DNA of 64,000 bases. It comes from a virus. Shown piece after piece: positions 62,954 to 64,000 of the stretch. The position numbers and the translations under genes are program-made. Location of the stretch: the IMG/VR virus record IMGVR_UViG_3300003323_000541, positions 35,902 through 99,901 of that record. The stretch is one strand, 5' to 3'. The notes under the pieces were generated by a model that was given only the letters and a program-made list of their open reading frames with translations, did no database searches and was not told where the DNA came from. How positions within the stretch are numbered: position 1 is the first letter of the stretch; each line of letters begins with the position of its first letter.

Positions 62954-63297
62954 GGTACTAGTTTTAATGCTTCTTTCAAACCTACTTCAAGAGCTTCTTC
63001 ATAGTTTGTAAAAGGCTTTGTATAGGGGCCTCGATGATATTTATAACCAAATTTTCTCCAGCCTATATACCAGTCATTTCTTACTCCTCCTCTATCAACA
63101 TCAATGTCAATCTCATGAACCTCTCTCAACCATTTCTGAAGTAATGATTGCGTCGGAGCAGCTGGAAATAGTTCTGAAGCTCCTTTTTGCAACTCAGTAA
63201 TTCCGTTAAAATCAGTATATCTCCATTTGCAATACTCTTTATATCCTTTTTCTTTAGCTAATTTAGCTGTTGAATAAGTTATTCTTTGTTCTTCCAT
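62950..63297 (-). CDS. Conserved phage protein, paralogue of the interrupted gene
   Basis: 115 aa (MEEQRITYSTAKLAKEKGY at the start; PTQSLLQKWLREVHEIDID; FTNYEEALEVGLKEALKLV at the end). It shares the layout of the interrupted gene and of a small protein common in Bacteroidota phages. No catalytic motif. Function unknown; two adjacent copies suggest duplication. Confidence 0.65.
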   Translation of the reverse strand: MEEQRITYSTAKLAKEKGYKEYCKWRYTDFNGITELQKGASELFPAAPTQSLLQKWLREVHEIDIDVDRGGVRNDWYIGWRKFGYKYHRGPYTKPFTNYEEALEVGLKEALKLVP

Positions 63298-63301
63298 AAC
63301 T

Positions 63302-63541
63302 TTAATTTACTTTGGGAAGAGTTCCCGTTATCACCCATGTGCCTATAAAATATAGAAATATTACTAATGCTAAAGTTAAAAATAATACTGCTATTCCCGC
63401 AAGCCACGACAGAATTATTAAACCTTCTGGTGTTTCATATTCAACACCAACAAAAATACTTCCAATAAGATATGGAACAAATATTACAGCAGCAACTATT
63501 AATATTCGTAGTGCTACTTTAGATAAGTTTCTTATGTTCAT
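63302..63541 (-). CDS. Two-span membrane protein, unknown
   Basis: 79 aa with two transmembrane helices (about 12-30 LRILIVAAVIFVPYLIGSI and 43-70 IILSWLAGIAVLFLTLALV). No family assigned. Possible holin or exclusion protein by topology alone. Confidence 0.5.
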   Translation of the reverse strand: MNIRNLSKVALRILIVAAVIFVPYLIGSIFVGVEYETPEGLIILSWLAGIAVLFLTLALVIFLYFIGTWVITGTLPKVN

Positions 63542-63553
63542 AATATTATTTCT

Positions 63554-63928
63554 TTATGAGTTAGCTCTTTTATAGGCTCTAGTTTTCCCTTCTCGAATCT
63601 CTTTTCTATGCTTATCTAATTCTTCTTGTTTAGCTTTAGCAAACGCATATTGATACTTTTCATATCCACGTATTTTTTCTATACTAGAGAATCTTTCTTT
63701 TTCTCCTTGGAAATCACCATTTCCAAGACTATGGGTAAGTCTTCCAATAGTCCAATTTTCTTCAGAAAGAAGAGGTTCATGAGCACATCTTATATACTTC
63801 CATGTTATACCTCCATTATTGGAATATTTGAACATAACATAATCGCTAGAGAACCATGCTGGTACTATCTTTAGAATAAATTTACTTTCTATTCCAAATA
63901 GTAGTCGTAAAAATTTTAATGATTTCAT
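63554..63928 (-). CDS. Unknown protein
   Basis: 124 aa with Trp/Tyr-rich start (IESKFILKIVPAWFSSDYVM) and a basic C-terminus (EEIREGK-like end, REGKTRAYKRANS). No domain recognised. Starts 15 bases before the tRNA-Leu gene. Confidence 0.5.
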   Translation of the reverse strand: MKSLKFLRLLFGIESKFILKIVPAWFSSDYVMFKYSNNGGITWKYIRCAHEPLLSEENWTIGRLTHSLGNGDFQGEKERFSSIEKIRGYEKYQYAFAKAKQEELDKHRKEIREGKTRAYKRANS

Positions 63929-63943
63929 ATTGTTTGTTTTTTG

Positions 63944-64000
63944 TACCCCAGACGGGAATCGAACCCGTGCGCCTGTGAGGGCACAGGATTTTAAGTCCTG
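63944..64000 (-). tRNA. tRNA-Leu (anticodon UAA), truncated by the window end
   Basis: The 3' part is seen: anticodon stem CAGGA/TCCTG with loop CTTAAAA (anticodon TAA), a long variable arm (GCC/GGC), T arm ACGGG-TTCGATT-CCCGT and acceptor CTGGGGT with A discriminator. The 5' half lies beyond the window. The long variable arm and anticodon identify leucine. Confidence 0.9.

Noticed and set aside
1-64000. Alternative genetic code (TAG or TGA reassigned), as in some crAss-like phages
   Set aside because: Very long standard-code frames, including 4684 codons, are intact and all main genes end at normal stops without obvious fragmentation.
1-64000. CRISPR array or prophage integrase
   Set aside because: No regularly spaced direct repeats and no tyrosine or serine integrase motifs were seen; the only recombinase-like gene is the IS1595-type transposase.

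Overview
The window is part of a large, AT-rich tailed-phage genome that looks crAss-like (order Crassvirales, Bacteroidota hosts). The main reason is a giant virion-type RNA polymerase polypeptide of 4684 aa with the DxDxD signature (DFDVD). Supporting signs are the adjoining 1407-aa giant protein, the large tail and cargo genes before it, and a crAss-style replication set (family B DNA polymerase, DnaG-like primase, DnaB-like helicase, RecT-like protein, RusA, 5'-3' exonuclease). Standard-code reading frames thousands of codons long are intact, so no stop-codon reassignment is needed. Terminase, portal and major capsid genes are not in the window and presumably lie outside it.

Layout. Bases 1-32570 are all plus strand: a fibre-like protein, a spanin-like pair, a NUMOD1-metallophosphoesterase fusion, then after a terminator (about 2413-2450) the tail/connector genes, two large cargo-type proteins, a small M15-type peptidase and the two giant RNAP-module proteins. 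A bidirectional terminator at about 32573-32603 separates this arm from the minus-strand arm (32582-60390, resuming at 62911). The minus arm carries small accessory genes, nucleotide metabolism (a dATP/dGTP diphosphohydrolase-like domain fused to a deoxyribonucleotidase-like domain), replication and recombination genes (35966-41955), then an unusual set of amide-bond enzymes (42154-51331), DNA polymerase (52468-54564) and an accessory region with tRNAs, two more class I glutamine amidotransferases and many small membrane or unknown proteins.

The most interesting biology is the amide-bond island: two amidoligases of different types, an ATP-grasp ligase, two class II glutamine amidotransferases, a class I amidotransferase and a gamma-glutamylcyclotransferase-like protein, with two further class I amidotransferases downstream. 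Such sets were predicted from genome analysis (phiEco32-type COOH-NH2 ligase systems) to make or edit peptide or amide linkages; the target is unknown. The type-2 amidoligase is split by a 303-nt non-coding insert whose exact removal restores the frame and the conserved GGHIHIG motif, so it is very probably a self-splicing (group I-like) intron.

A 2520-bp IS1595-like transposon (60391-62910) has perfect 8-bp target duplications and interrupts a phage gene that can be rebuilt exactly. It carries two passenger ORFs, several long structured hairpins and an aberrant tRNA-Thr-like sequence with a very long D-loop. Other RNA features are a tRNA-Ile with a UAU anticodon, a tRNA-like fold lacking the usual elbow bases and with an overlong anticodon arm, and a tRNA-Leu(UAA) cut off by the window end. 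All function calls come from reading motifs by eye; no database search or structure prediction was run.
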